Shown piece after piece: positions 1-5,884 of a stretch of DNA of 6,256 nucleotides (the first letter of the stretch is position 1; the number at the start of each line of letters is the position of its first letter). A program made the translations under genes and the position numbers. The notes beneath the pieces were generated by a model. It saw only the letters and a list, made by a program, of their open reading frames with translations. It did not search any database and was not told where the DNA came from. The stretch comes from Streptomyces rubellomurinus (lineage in GTDB: Bacteria > Actinomycetota > Actinomycetes > Streptomycetales > Streptomycetaceae). Where the stretch lies: contig NZ_JZKH01000171.1 in assembly GCF_000961885.1 (NCBI RefSeq), positions 1 to 6,256 of the forward strand, read 5' to 3'.

Positions 1-1
1 C

Positions 2-340
2 CCGCGGTACTGGGCGCGCCAGGCCCGCGAGGCCGTCCGCTTCCTGGACGCCCTCCGCACCCTGCACGACGCGGGCGTGCGCCGCTTCCTGGAATGCGGG
101 CCGTCCGGGGTGCTGTCCGCGATGGGCGCCGCCTGCCTGGACGACGCCGTCTTCACCGCCTCCCTCCGCACCACCGACGACGAACCCGCCGCCCTGCTCG
201 CCGCCGCCGGCGCCCTGCACGTCGCCGGCCAGGACCTCGACTGGACGGCCGTCCTCGGCACCGGCCCTGGCACCAGCACTGCCGCCGGGACCCCCGCCAA
301 CCTGCCCACCTACGCCTTCCAGCGCCGCCCGTACTGGTTG
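2..340 (+). other. AT domain C-terminal end plus post-AT linker
   Basis: Residues 1-113. The stretch EAVRFLDALRTLHDAGVRRF followed by LECGPSGVLSAM matches the final strand-helix region of modular PKS acyltransferases. The linker ends with YAFQRRPYW (residues 104-112), the usual sign that the AT has finished and the next domain begins. The GHSxG nucleophile motif and the YASH/HAFH specificity motif lie upstream of the window, so malonyl versus methylmalonyl use cannot be judged. Confidence 0.9.
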
Positions 341-3300
341 GACGCCCCGAAGGCGGGCCGGGACGCCCGTTCCGCCGGGTTGTTCGCGGCCGAGCACCCG
401 TGGCTGGCGGCCGTGACGGCGCTGGCGGGCGGCGAGGGCCACCTGCTGAGCGGCCGGGTGTCGCTCGGCGACCAGCCGTGGCTGGCGGACCACGCCGTCT
501 TCGGTGCGTTCCTCGTGCCGGGCGCGGGTCTGCTGGACCTGGCGCTGTCCGCCGCCCACCAGGTGGGTGCGGCCGGGGTGGCCGAGCTGACGCTGGCCCA
601 GCCGATGGTGCTGCCGGCCACCGAGGGCCTGAGGCTGCAGGTCAAGGTCGGCCCGGCGGACGAGCACGGGGCCCGCCCGCTGGAGATCCACAGCCAGTCG
701 GAGGCGGCCGCCTCCGACGCGCCCTGGACCCTGCACGCGCAGGGCCGCCTGGCCGACACCGGGGGCGACGCCACTGCGGAGTCCGCCGAGCTGGGCGCCT
801 GGCCCGTCCCGGGCGCCGAACCGGTGGCGCTGGACGGCCTCTACGACGGCCTGGCGGAGCAGGGCCTCGGCTACGGTCCGGCCTTCCGGGGCCTGACCGA
901 GCTGCACCGCCGGTCGGGCGAGCGGGTCGCGTACGGCAGGGTCGTGCTGCCCGAGGGGCTGAGCGCGGACGGCCACGCGATCCACCCGGCGCTGCTCGAC
1001 GCCGCGCTGCACACCCTGGCCGGCGTCACCGCCGACTCCGACTCCGGCTCCGACAGCGGCGAGCCGGACACCGTACTGCTGCCGTTCGCCTGGTCGGACG
1101 TGACCCTGCACGCGACGGACAGCACCGAGCTGCGGGTCCGGGTGGAGCTCACCTCCCCGGACGGCCTGGCGGCCCGGGTGCTGGTGACGGACGCCGCCGG
1201 TGAGCCGGTGCTGTCGGCGGGCTCGCTGGAGGTGCAGCGGGCCCGGGCGGAGCAGCTGCGGGTGCGGCCCGCCTCGGGCGCCGAGCACCTGTACCGGCTG
1301 GAGTTCCAGCCGCTGCCGGAGACCGGCGCGGTCGCCGGCCTCGGTGACACCGTCGTCCTCGGCGGCTCCTCGGAGCACCCCGTCGCCGCCGGGCTGGGCC
1401 TGACCACGGTCCGCGACCTGGCGGACCTGCTCGCCCGCCCGGCCGTCCCGGCCCGCATCCTGGTCGACCTGTCCGAGACAGCTGCGACCGCCGAGGCCGG
1501 TGCGGCCGAGCGGACCGCCGTCACCGCCCTGGAGCAGGTCAAGCTCCTGGTGTCCGACGTCCGCTTCGCCGACACCGAGGTCGTCTGGCTGACCCGGGGC
1601 GCCGTCCCGGCCCGCCCCGAGGACGAGGTGCCGGCGCCCGAGCAGGCCGTGCTGTGGGGCCTGCTCCGCTCGGTCCGCACCGAGCACCCGGAGCGCCGCC
1701 TGCGCCTGCTCGACCTGGACCCGGACCAGGCCACCGACGCCCACGGGGACCCGGACCAGGTCGCCCGGGCCCTGGCCGCCGCGGACGAGCCCGAACTGGC
1801 CGTCCGCGCCGCCGCCGTCCTCGTCCCGCGCCTGCGCCCGACGCAGTCGGCGGACGGCACCCTGCTGCCGCCCCCGGCCGCGGCGGCCTGGCACCTGGAC
1901 ATCCGGGAGAAGGGCCGACTGGACACCTTCGCCCTGGTCCCGGTCGAGGACGGCGGCCCGCTCGGCGAGCACGAGGTGCGGCTGCGGGTGCACGCCTCCG
2001 GCCTGAACTTCCGGGACGTGCTGAACGCGCTCGACATGGTGCACGCCCCCAAGCTGGGCCTGGAGTGCGCCGGCGTGGTCCTGGAGACCGGGCCGGGCGT
2101 CGCCCACCTGCGCCCGGGGGACCGGGTGATGGGCCTCGCGGTCGGCACCTTCGGCACCGAGGTCCGGGCGGACGGCCGGATGATGGTGCGGATCCCGGAC
2201 GGCGTCGGCTTCGCCGAGGCCGCGACCGTCCCGCTGGCCTTCCTCACCGCCTACCACGGGCTGCTCGAACTCGGCGGGCTGACCGCCGGGGAGCGGGTGC
2301 TGGTGCACGCGGCGGCGGGCGGCGTCGGCATGGCCGCCGTCCAGCTGGCCCGGCACTTCGGCGCCGAGGTGTGGGGCACGGCGAGCGCCGGCAAGTGGGC
2401 GACGCTGCGCCGGCTCGGGCTGCCGCAGGAGCGGATCGCCTCCTCGCGCGACACCGGCTTCGAGACGCGGTGGCGGACGGACGGCGGATTCGACCTCGTG
2501 CTGAACTCGCTCACCGGCGAGTTCATCGACGCCTCGCTGCGGCTGCTGGAGCCGCGCGCCGGCCGCTTCCTGGAGATGGGCAAGACCGACATCCGGCGGG
2601 CGGCGGAGGTCGCGGCCGCCCACCCGGGCGTCCACTACCGGGCGTTCGACCTGATGGACGCCGGACCGGACCGCATCCTGGAGATGCTCACCGTCGTCGC
2701 CGACCTGCTGGAGCGGCGGGTCGTCGCCCCGCTGCCGTTCGCCGCGTACGACGTGCGCCGGGCGGCGGACGCGTTCCGCTTCATGGCGCAGGGGCGGCAC
2801 ATCGGCAAGCTGGTGCTCACCTCGCCGCGCCCGCTGGACCCGGACGGCACCGTCCTGGTCACCGGCGGCACCGGCGAGCTGGGCCGCCTGACGGCCCGCC
2901 GGCTGGTCACCGCGCACGGCGTCCGCCACCTCGTGCTGACCTCGCGCCGCGGCCCGGCCGCGGCCGGGACGGACGAGCTGGTGGAGGAGCTGCGCGCGGC
3001 CGGCGCCGCCACCGTCCGGGTGCTGGCCTGCGACGTGGCGGACCGCGCGCATGTCGCGGCGGCGCTGGCGGCGGTCGACGCCGACCACCCGCTGACCGGC
3101 GTGGTCCACCTGGCCGCCGTGATCGACGACGGCGTCGTGGTGAACCAGACCGCCGAGCGGTTCGGCCGCGTCCTGGCCCCGAAGGCCACCGGCGCCCGCC
3201 ACCTGCACGAGCTCACCCGCGGGCTGGACCTGGCCGCGTTCGTCCTGTTCTCCTCGGTGGCCGGCACGCTCGGCTCCCCGGGGCAGAGCAACTACGCGGC

Positions 3301-4168
3301 GGCCAACGCCTACCTGGACGCCCTCGCCGCCCACCGCACCCGTCGCGGCCTGCCCGGCACCAGCCTCGCCTGGGGCCTGTGGGAGCAGGGCGGCACCGGG
3401 CTGACCGCCCACCTCGGCGACGCCGAACTGGGCCGGATGCGCCGCCAGGGCGCGCAGCCGCTGACCGTCGAGCAGGGCCTCGCCCTGTTCGACACGGCAC
3501 TCGGCCGGCCGGAGCCGCACCTGGTGCCGCTGCGGCTCGACCTGGACCGGCTGCAGCGCGCGGCGGGGTCGGAACTCCCGCCGCTGCTGCGGGCGTTGCT
3601 GCGCACCCCGCTGCGCCAGGCGCGCCGCTCGACGGCGGGCACCGACTCGCTGGGCGAGCGGCTGGCCGGCCTGACCGGCCCGGAGCGGATCGCCTCGCTC
3701 ACCGAGCTCGTCCGGCAGGAGGTGGCCGCCGTCCTCGGGCTGTCGGACACCGCGACCGTCCGGGCCGAGCAGCCGCTGCGCGACCACGGCTGGGACTCGC
3801 TGATGGCCGTCGAACTGCGCAACCGGCTCTCCGCGTTCGCGCAGGTGCCGCTGCCCAGCACGCTGGCCTTCGACTACCCGACGCCGCAGGCCATCGCGGA
3901 CTTCCTCAACGTCCGCCTGGACTCCGGCGCCGTCCGGCCCGAGGACAGCGCCCCGCCGCAGGACCCGGAGCAGGCCGCCCGCTGGGCGCTGGGCCGGATC
4001 TCGGCGGCCGACCTGCGGCAGAGCGGCCTGCTCGGCCGGCTGCTCGAACTCGCCGGCGCCCCGCAGGCCGCCCCGGTGGGCGGCGGCACGGACGCGCTCC
4101 GGCTGGCCGAGGAGCTGACCGTCGACGAGATGGACCAGGCCCTGGACGCCGTCCTCGGCGTGCTCTGA
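2..4168 (+). CDS. Type I polyketide synthase, C-terminal part (AT end-DH-KRs-ER-KR-ACP), 5' truncated by window edge
   Basis: This is the last 1388 residues of a cytosolic multidomain PKS. The frame is open to the left edge, and the first residues (PRYWARQAREAVRF) are typical of the interior of an AT domain, so the true start lies upstream and the GTG at 77 is only an internal codon. Residue numbers count from position 2. Domains in order are the AT end and post-AT linker (1-113), DH (131-418), structural KR half (430-613), ER (640-938), KR (950-1180), ACP (1232-1306) and a helical tail (1307-1388). Active-site motifs of DH, ER, KR and ACP all look intact, so the module should reduce a beta-keto group fully to methylene. 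The ketosynthase and the AT specificity motifs are outside the window, so extender choice cannot be read. There is no thioesterase after the ACP. Whether the protein works once in an assembly line or iteratively cannot be settled here. The family call is very secure; the product is unknown. Confidence 0.97.
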   Translation, partial: PRYWARQAREAVRFLDALRTLHDAGVRRFLECGPSGVLSAMGAACLDDAVFTASLRTTDDEPAALLAAAGALHVAGQDLDWTAVLGTGPGTSTAAGTPANLPTYAFQRRPYWLDAPKAGRDARSAGLFAAEHPWLAAVTALAGGEGHLLSGRVSLGDQPWLADHAVFGAFLVPGAGLLDLALSAAHQVGAAGVAELTLAQPMVLPATEGLRLQVKVGPADEHGARPLEIHSQSEAAASDAPWTLHAQGRLADTGGDATAESAELGAWPVPGAEPVALDGLYDGLAEQGLGYGPAFRGLTELHRRSGERVAYGRVVLPEGLSADGHAIHPALLDAALHTLAGVTADSDSGSDSGEPDTVLLPFAWSDVTLHATDSTELRVRVELTSPDGLAARVLVTDAAGEPVLSAGSLEVQRARAEQLRVRPASGAEHLYRLEFQPLPETGAVAGLGDTVVLGGSSEHPVAAGLGLTTVRDLADLLARPAVPARILVDLSETAATAEAGAAERTAVTALEQVKLLVSDVRFADTEVVWLTRGAVPARPEDEVPAPEQAVLWGLLRSVRTEHPERRLRLLDLDPDQATDAHGDPDQVARALAAADEPELAVRAAAVLVPRLRPTQSADGTLLPPPAAAAWHLDIREKGRLDTFALVPVEDGGPLGEHEVRLRVHASGLNFRDVLNALDMVHAPKLGLECAGVVLETGPGVAHLRPGDRVMGLAVGTFGTEVRADGRMMVRIPDGVGFAEAATVPLAFLTAYHGLLELGGLTAGERVLVHAAAGGVGMAAVQLARHFGAEVWGTASAGKWATLRRLGLPQERIASSRDTGFETRWRTDGGFDLVLNSLTGEFIDASLRLLEPRAGRFLEMGKTDIRRAAEVAAAHPGVHYRAFDLMDAGPDRILEMLTVVADLLERRVVAPLPFAAYDVRRAADAFRFMAQGRHIGKLVLTSPRPLDPDGTVLVTGGTGELGRLTARRLVTAHGVRHLVLTSRRGPAAAGTDELVEELRAAGAATVRVLACDVADRAHVAAALAAVDADHPLTGVVHLAAVIDDGVVVNQTAERFGRVLAPKATGARHLHELTRGLDLAAFVLFSSVAGTLGSPGQSNYAAANAYLDALAAHRTRRGLPGTSLAWGLWEQGGTGLTAHLGDAELGRMRRQGAQPLTVEQGLALFDTALGRPEPHLVPLRLDLDRLQRAAGSELPPLLRALLRTPLRQARRSTAGTDSLGERLAGLTGPERIASLTELVRQEVAAVLGLSDTATVRAEQPLRDHGWDSLMAVELRNRLSAFAQVPLPSTLAFDYPTPQAIADFLNVRLDSGAVRPEDSAPPQDPEQAARWALGRISAADLRQSGLLGRLLELAGAPQAAPVGGGTDALRLAEELTVDEMDQALDAVLGVL
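392..1255 (+). other. Dehydratase (DH) domain of the PKS
   Basis: Residues 131-418. The domain removes water from the beta-hydroxyacyl-ACP made by the KR. The HxxxGxxxxP motif is present as HAVFGAFLVP with catalytic His164, and GYGPAFRGL follows. The second catalytic motif is HPALLDAALH with Asp333, matching DxxxQ/H, and LPFAWSDVTLHA marks the second hotdog fold. Both catalytic residues are present, so the domain should be active. A short Ser/Asp-rich loop (positions about 1030-1065) separates the Asp333 helix from the LPF strand; this loop normally varies in length. Confidence 0.93.
1289..1840 (+). other. Structural (non-catalytic) ketoreductase subdomain
   Basis: Residues 430-613. It starts with LYRLEFQPLP, the usual entry strand of the KR structural half, and ends at VLVPRLRP. 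It has no cofactor-binding glycine motif of its own. In modular PKSs this Rossmann-like half packs against the catalytic KR half, and the ER is inserted between the two, exactly the order seen here. It is not a degenerate second module. Confidence 0.8.
1919..2815 (+). other. Enoylreductase (ER) domain of the PKS
   Basis: Residues 640-938. This is an MDR-type NADPH-dependent reductase that saturates the enoyl intermediate left by the DH. LNFRDVLNAL opens the catalytic region, and the NADPH-binding motif HAAAGGVGMAA (769-779) is canonical. FDLVLNSLTGEFIDASLRLL and GRFLEMGKTDI are typical later motifs, and HIGKLVLT closes the domain. At the position where many modular ERs have Tyr in MYPG, this one has Val680 (DMVHAPK), and the loop looks about one residue shorter than usual. 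In modular ERs that Tyr is linked to 2S alpha-methyl products and Val to 2R, which matters only if a branched extender is used. Confidence 0.94.
2849..3541 (+). other. Ketoreductase (KR) catalytic domain, B-type
   Basis: Residues 950-1180. The NADPH-binding motif is TGGTGELG (954-961). The catalytic residues Lys1061, Ser1085 (FSSVAG), Tyr1098 and Asn1102 (YAAAN) are all present, so the domain should be active. IDD (1041-1043) replaces the usual LDD marker of B-type KRs. No Trp of the A-type pattern precedes the Tyr, and the residue two after the Tyr is Ala rather than Pro, which fits a B1-like, 3R-hydroxyl KR. The hydroxyl is transient because the DH and ER follow in the cycle. Confidence 0.94.
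3695..3919 (+). other. Acyl carrier protein (ACP) domain
   Basis: Residues 1232-1306. The phosphopantetheine site is Ser1266 (codon 3797-3799) in HGWDSLMAVELRNRL, where modular ACPs more often read LGFDSL or LGxDSL. The domain continues with LPSTLAFDYPTPQAIADFL, the usual end of a type I PKS carrier domain. It carries the growing chain for the single module visible here. No second carrier domain follows. Confidence 0.95.
3920..4165 (+). other. C-terminal helical tail after the ACP, possible docking domain
   Basis: Residues 1307-1388, 82 residues to the stop. An acidic, Pro-rich linker leads to one amphipathic segment at about 1326-1351 (ARWALGRISAADLRQSGLLG, then RLLELA). After a Gly/Ala/Pro stretch comes a second segment at about 1372-1388 (LTVDEMDQALDAVLG). 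Two-part tails of this style follow the last ACP of many actinobacterial PKS subunits and help dock them to the next subunit. That role is inferred from pattern only. There is no GxSxG thioesterase or reductase-like release domain. Confidence 0.6.
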
Positions 4169-4173
4169 CCCGT

Positions 4174-4230
4174 CCGCACCCGCCCGACCCCGCACCCGCC
4201 CGATCCCGCACCCGCCCGACCCCGCACCCG
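4174..4230 (+). repeat. 16-bp tandem repeat, about 3.5 copies
   Basis: The unit CCGCACCCGCCCGACC occurs at 4174-4189, at 4190-4205 with one C-to-T change at 4204, at 4206-4221, and as a 9-nt partial copy at 4222-4230. It begins 5 nt after the PKS stop codon. The unit is purine-poor on the + strand. It could be a slippage product, a C-rich transcript region that helps termination, or a protein-binding array. No promoter-like -10 or -35 pair was recognised in it. Confidence 0.9.
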
Positions 4231-4232
4231 AC

Positions 4233-4286
4233 GACGCCCGGAACGCCGGACGGCCCCCGATCCGGGGCCTCCGGCGCCCGGGCGTC
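4233..4286 (+). terminator. Long imperfect inverted repeat between the PKS and exporter genes (terminator or 5'-UTR hairpin)
   Basis: The left arm is made of GACGCCCGG (4233-4241), CGCCGGA (4244-4250) and GGCCCC (4252-4257). The right arm is GGGGCC (4264-4269), TCCGGCG (4270-4276) and CCGGGCGTC (4278-4286). This gives 22 base pairs, interrupted by an AA/C internal loop and one bulged C at 4251, with a 6-nt loop (CGATCC). There is no T-tract, as is common for factor-independent terminators in high-GC actinomycetes. It follows the PKS stop by 64 nt and so fits a PKS terminator. It also ends 16 nt before the exporter's Shine-Dalgarno sequence, so it must lie in any transcript that reaches the exporter from upstream. 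Confidence 0.75.
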
Positions 4287-4302
4287 CCCGCACCGACCCC
4301 TC

Positions 4303-4308
4303 GGGAGG
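4303..4308 (+). promoter_or_regulatory. Ribosome binding site of the exporter gene
   Basis: GGGAGG lies 7 nt before the GTG at 4316. It is the element that decides this non-ATG start: no other well-placed Shine-Dalgarno sequence was seen near the 5' end, and the hydrophobic core of the protein starts well downstream. Confidence 0.85.
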
Positions 4309-4315
4309 TCCCGTC

Positions 4316-5884
4316 GTGTCAACCACCGTTCAGGAGGCCGCACTTCCCGCGCCACCTGCCGCCGAAGCCGCCGAAGTCGCCGAAGCCGCCGGACCCGTCG
4401 AACCCGCGGATCCGCCGCAGGCGCACCCCGCCCCGCCGCGCCTGCGCTGGCTGCTGCTGGCCGTCGTCACCGGCGCCTCGTTCCTGGACAGCCTCGACGT
4501 CAACATCGTCACCGTCGTCCTCCCCGCCGTGCAGCGCGACCTGGGCGCCGACTTCGCCACCGCCCAGTGGACGCTCGCCGGCTACGCCCTGGCGTTCTCG
4601 CTCTCCCTCATCACCGGCGGCCGGCTCGGCGACATCCACGGCCGCAAGCGGGTGTTCCTCGCCGGGGTGGCCGGTTTCACCCTCGCCTCGGCCGCCTGCG
4701 GCTTCGCCCCGAACGCCGAACTCCTGGTCGCCGCCCGCCTGGTGCAGGGGGTGGCGGCGGCGCTGATGGTGCCGCAGGTGATGTCGGTGATCGTCACGCT
4801 GTTCCGCCCGAAGGAGTGGCCGGTCGCCTTCGCCGTGCTGGGCGCGGCGCTCACCCTGGGCAGCGTCGGCGGCCCGCTGCTCGGCGGACTGCTGACCGGG
4901 CTCGACCTGTTCGGCCTCGGCTGGCGGGCGATCTTCCTGGTCAACCTGCCGCTCGGGCTGCTGATCACGGGGCTCGGCGCCAGACTCCTGCCGGAGAACC
5001 GGCACGAGGGCCCGCCCCGGCTCGACCTGCCCGGCGTCGCGCTGCTCACCGCGGCCGCGTTCGGGCTGATGTACCCGCTGGTGCAGGGCCGCGAGCAGGG
5101 CTGGCCGGCCTGGATGCTGCTGCCGGCGCTCGCGGCGCCCGTCCTGTTCCTGCTGTTCGCCCGCCACCAGCGCCGCCGGCACGCCCGGGACGGCAGCGCG
5201 CTGGTGCCGCCGCCGCTGTTCGCCCGGCGCAGCTTCGCGGCCGGGCTGGCGGTGACGCTGCTCGCCTTCACCGGGATCGGCTCGCTCGCGCTCGTCCTCA
5301 CCTACCACCTGCAGTACGGCCTCGGCTGGTCGGTGCTGCGGACGGCGCTGGCGACGGCGGCCTGGCCGGTCGGCATCGCGGTCACCTTCCAGATCGCGTG
5401 GCGGCACGGCACGCGCCGCGGCCGGCTGTTCGTCGGGGCGGGAGCGGCGGTCATGGCGGCCGGTTCGCTGCTGCTGACGGCCGCGGTCCGCTCGGCCGGG
5501 GCGGGCCTGTCCTGGTGGCAGGTGGCCGGCGCGGAGCTGGTGGTGGGCTTCGGCATGGGCCTGTGCTCGCCGGTGCTCGCCTCGGTGGTGCTCAGCGAGG
5601 TGCCGCCGCAGGACTCCGGTGCGGGATCCGGGGTCGTCAACGCCGTCACCCAGTTCGGTTCGGCGGTCGGTGTGGCCGTGGTCGGGGCGATCTTCCTCGC
5701 CGTGACCGGGGGCGTCGCCGCCGACGCGCCCGACCGGATCGACCGGTTCTGCTCGGCGACCGGCGCGACGCTCTGGTACAACGCCGGCGCCTTCGCGCTG
5801 ACCGCCGCCCTCAGCCGCTTCCTCCCCGGGCCCGCCCGGACGCCCGAAGACCTCGCCGACCCCTCGCAAGGAGCCCTCGCATGA
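4316..5884 (+). CDS. MFS exporter, DHA2 (EmrB/QacA-like, 14-helix) family
   Basis: This 522-residue protein is a likely proton-driven drug or metabolite exporter in the cytoplasmic membrane. The GTG start has GGGAGG 7 nt upstream. Residues 1-42 are a hydrophilic Ala/Glu/Pro-rich cytosolic tail. About 14 hydrophobic segments follow, the first at 45-68, which separates the DHA2 (14-helix) from the DHA1 (12-helix) type; the length also fits. Motif D1 appears as LDVNIVTVVLP (60-70), with Thr and Asn exchanged relative to the common LDxTIVNVALP. Motif A is GGRLGDIHGRKR (101-112), and the antiporter motif C is GSVGGPLLGG (182-191). A late helix carries GSGVVNAVTQFGSAVGVAVV, typical of the family. 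The gene sits after the PKS on the same strand and overlaps the next gene by ATGA. Export of the polyketide or self-resistance is inferred from context; the substrate cannot be read from sequence. Confidence 0.95.
   Translation: MSTTVQEAALPAPPAAEAAEVAEAAGPVEPADPPQAHPAPPRLRWLLLAVVTGASFLDSLDVNIVTVVLPAVQRDLGADFATAQWTLAGYALAFSLSLITGGRLGDIHGRKRVFLAGVAGFTLASAACGFAPNAELLVAARLVQGVAAALMVPQVMSVIVTLFRPKEWPVAFAVLGAALTLGSVGGPLLGGLLTGLDLFGLGWRAIFLVNLPLGLLITGLGARLLPENRHEGPPRLDLPGVALLTAAAFGLMYPLVQGREQGWPAWMLLPALAAPVLFLLFARHQRRRHARDGSALVPPPLFARRSFAAGLAVTLLAFTGIGSLALVLTYHLQYGLGWSVLRTALATAAWPVGIAVTFQIAWRHGTRRGRLFVGAGAAVMAAGSLLLTAAVRSAGAGLSWWQVAGAELVVGFGMGLCSPVLASVVLSEVPPQDSGAGSGVVNAVTQFGSAVGVAVVGAIFLAVTGGVAADAPDRIDRFCSATGATLWYNAGAFALTAALSRFLPGPARTPEDLADPSQGALA
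5868..5873 (+). promoter_or_regulatory. Ribosome binding site for the small gene, first start (5881)
   Basis: AAGGAG lies inside the last codons of the exporter gene, 7 nt before the ATG at 5881. The ATG overlaps the exporter's TGA (5882-5884) as ATGA. This arrangement is typical of translational coupling. Confidence 0.75.

Noticed and set aside
77..79. GTG at 77 as the start of the PKS gene
   Set aside because: The same frame is open to the left edge and residues 1-25 already match AT interior sequence, so this is an internal Val codon of a truncated gene.
1030..1065. Ser/Asp repeat in the DH (SDSGSDSG) as a functional insertion
   Set aside because: This loop between the catalytic Asp helix and the LPF strand varies in length and is often acidic; nothing else marks it as special.
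1289..1840. A second, inactive KR or a module boundary between the DH and ER
   Set aside because: The position and entry motif match the normal structural half of a split KR that always precedes an inserted ER.
871..2247. Long open frame on the - strand opposite the DH-ER part of the PKS
   Set aside because: Ser/Arg/Thr-rich antisense translation typical of high-GC coding DNA, with no recognisable motif.
4355..4395. GCCGAAGCC-like repeats at the start of the exporter gene as a DNA repeat element
   Set aside because: They encode an Ala/Glu-rich hydrophilic tail in frame; low-complexity codons explain the periodicity.
4319..5869. Long open frame on the - strand opposite the exporter
   Set aside because: The translation is Arg/Gly/Glu/Gln-rich with no domain and exactly shadows a convincing 14-helix exporter; there is no ribosome binding site or independent support.
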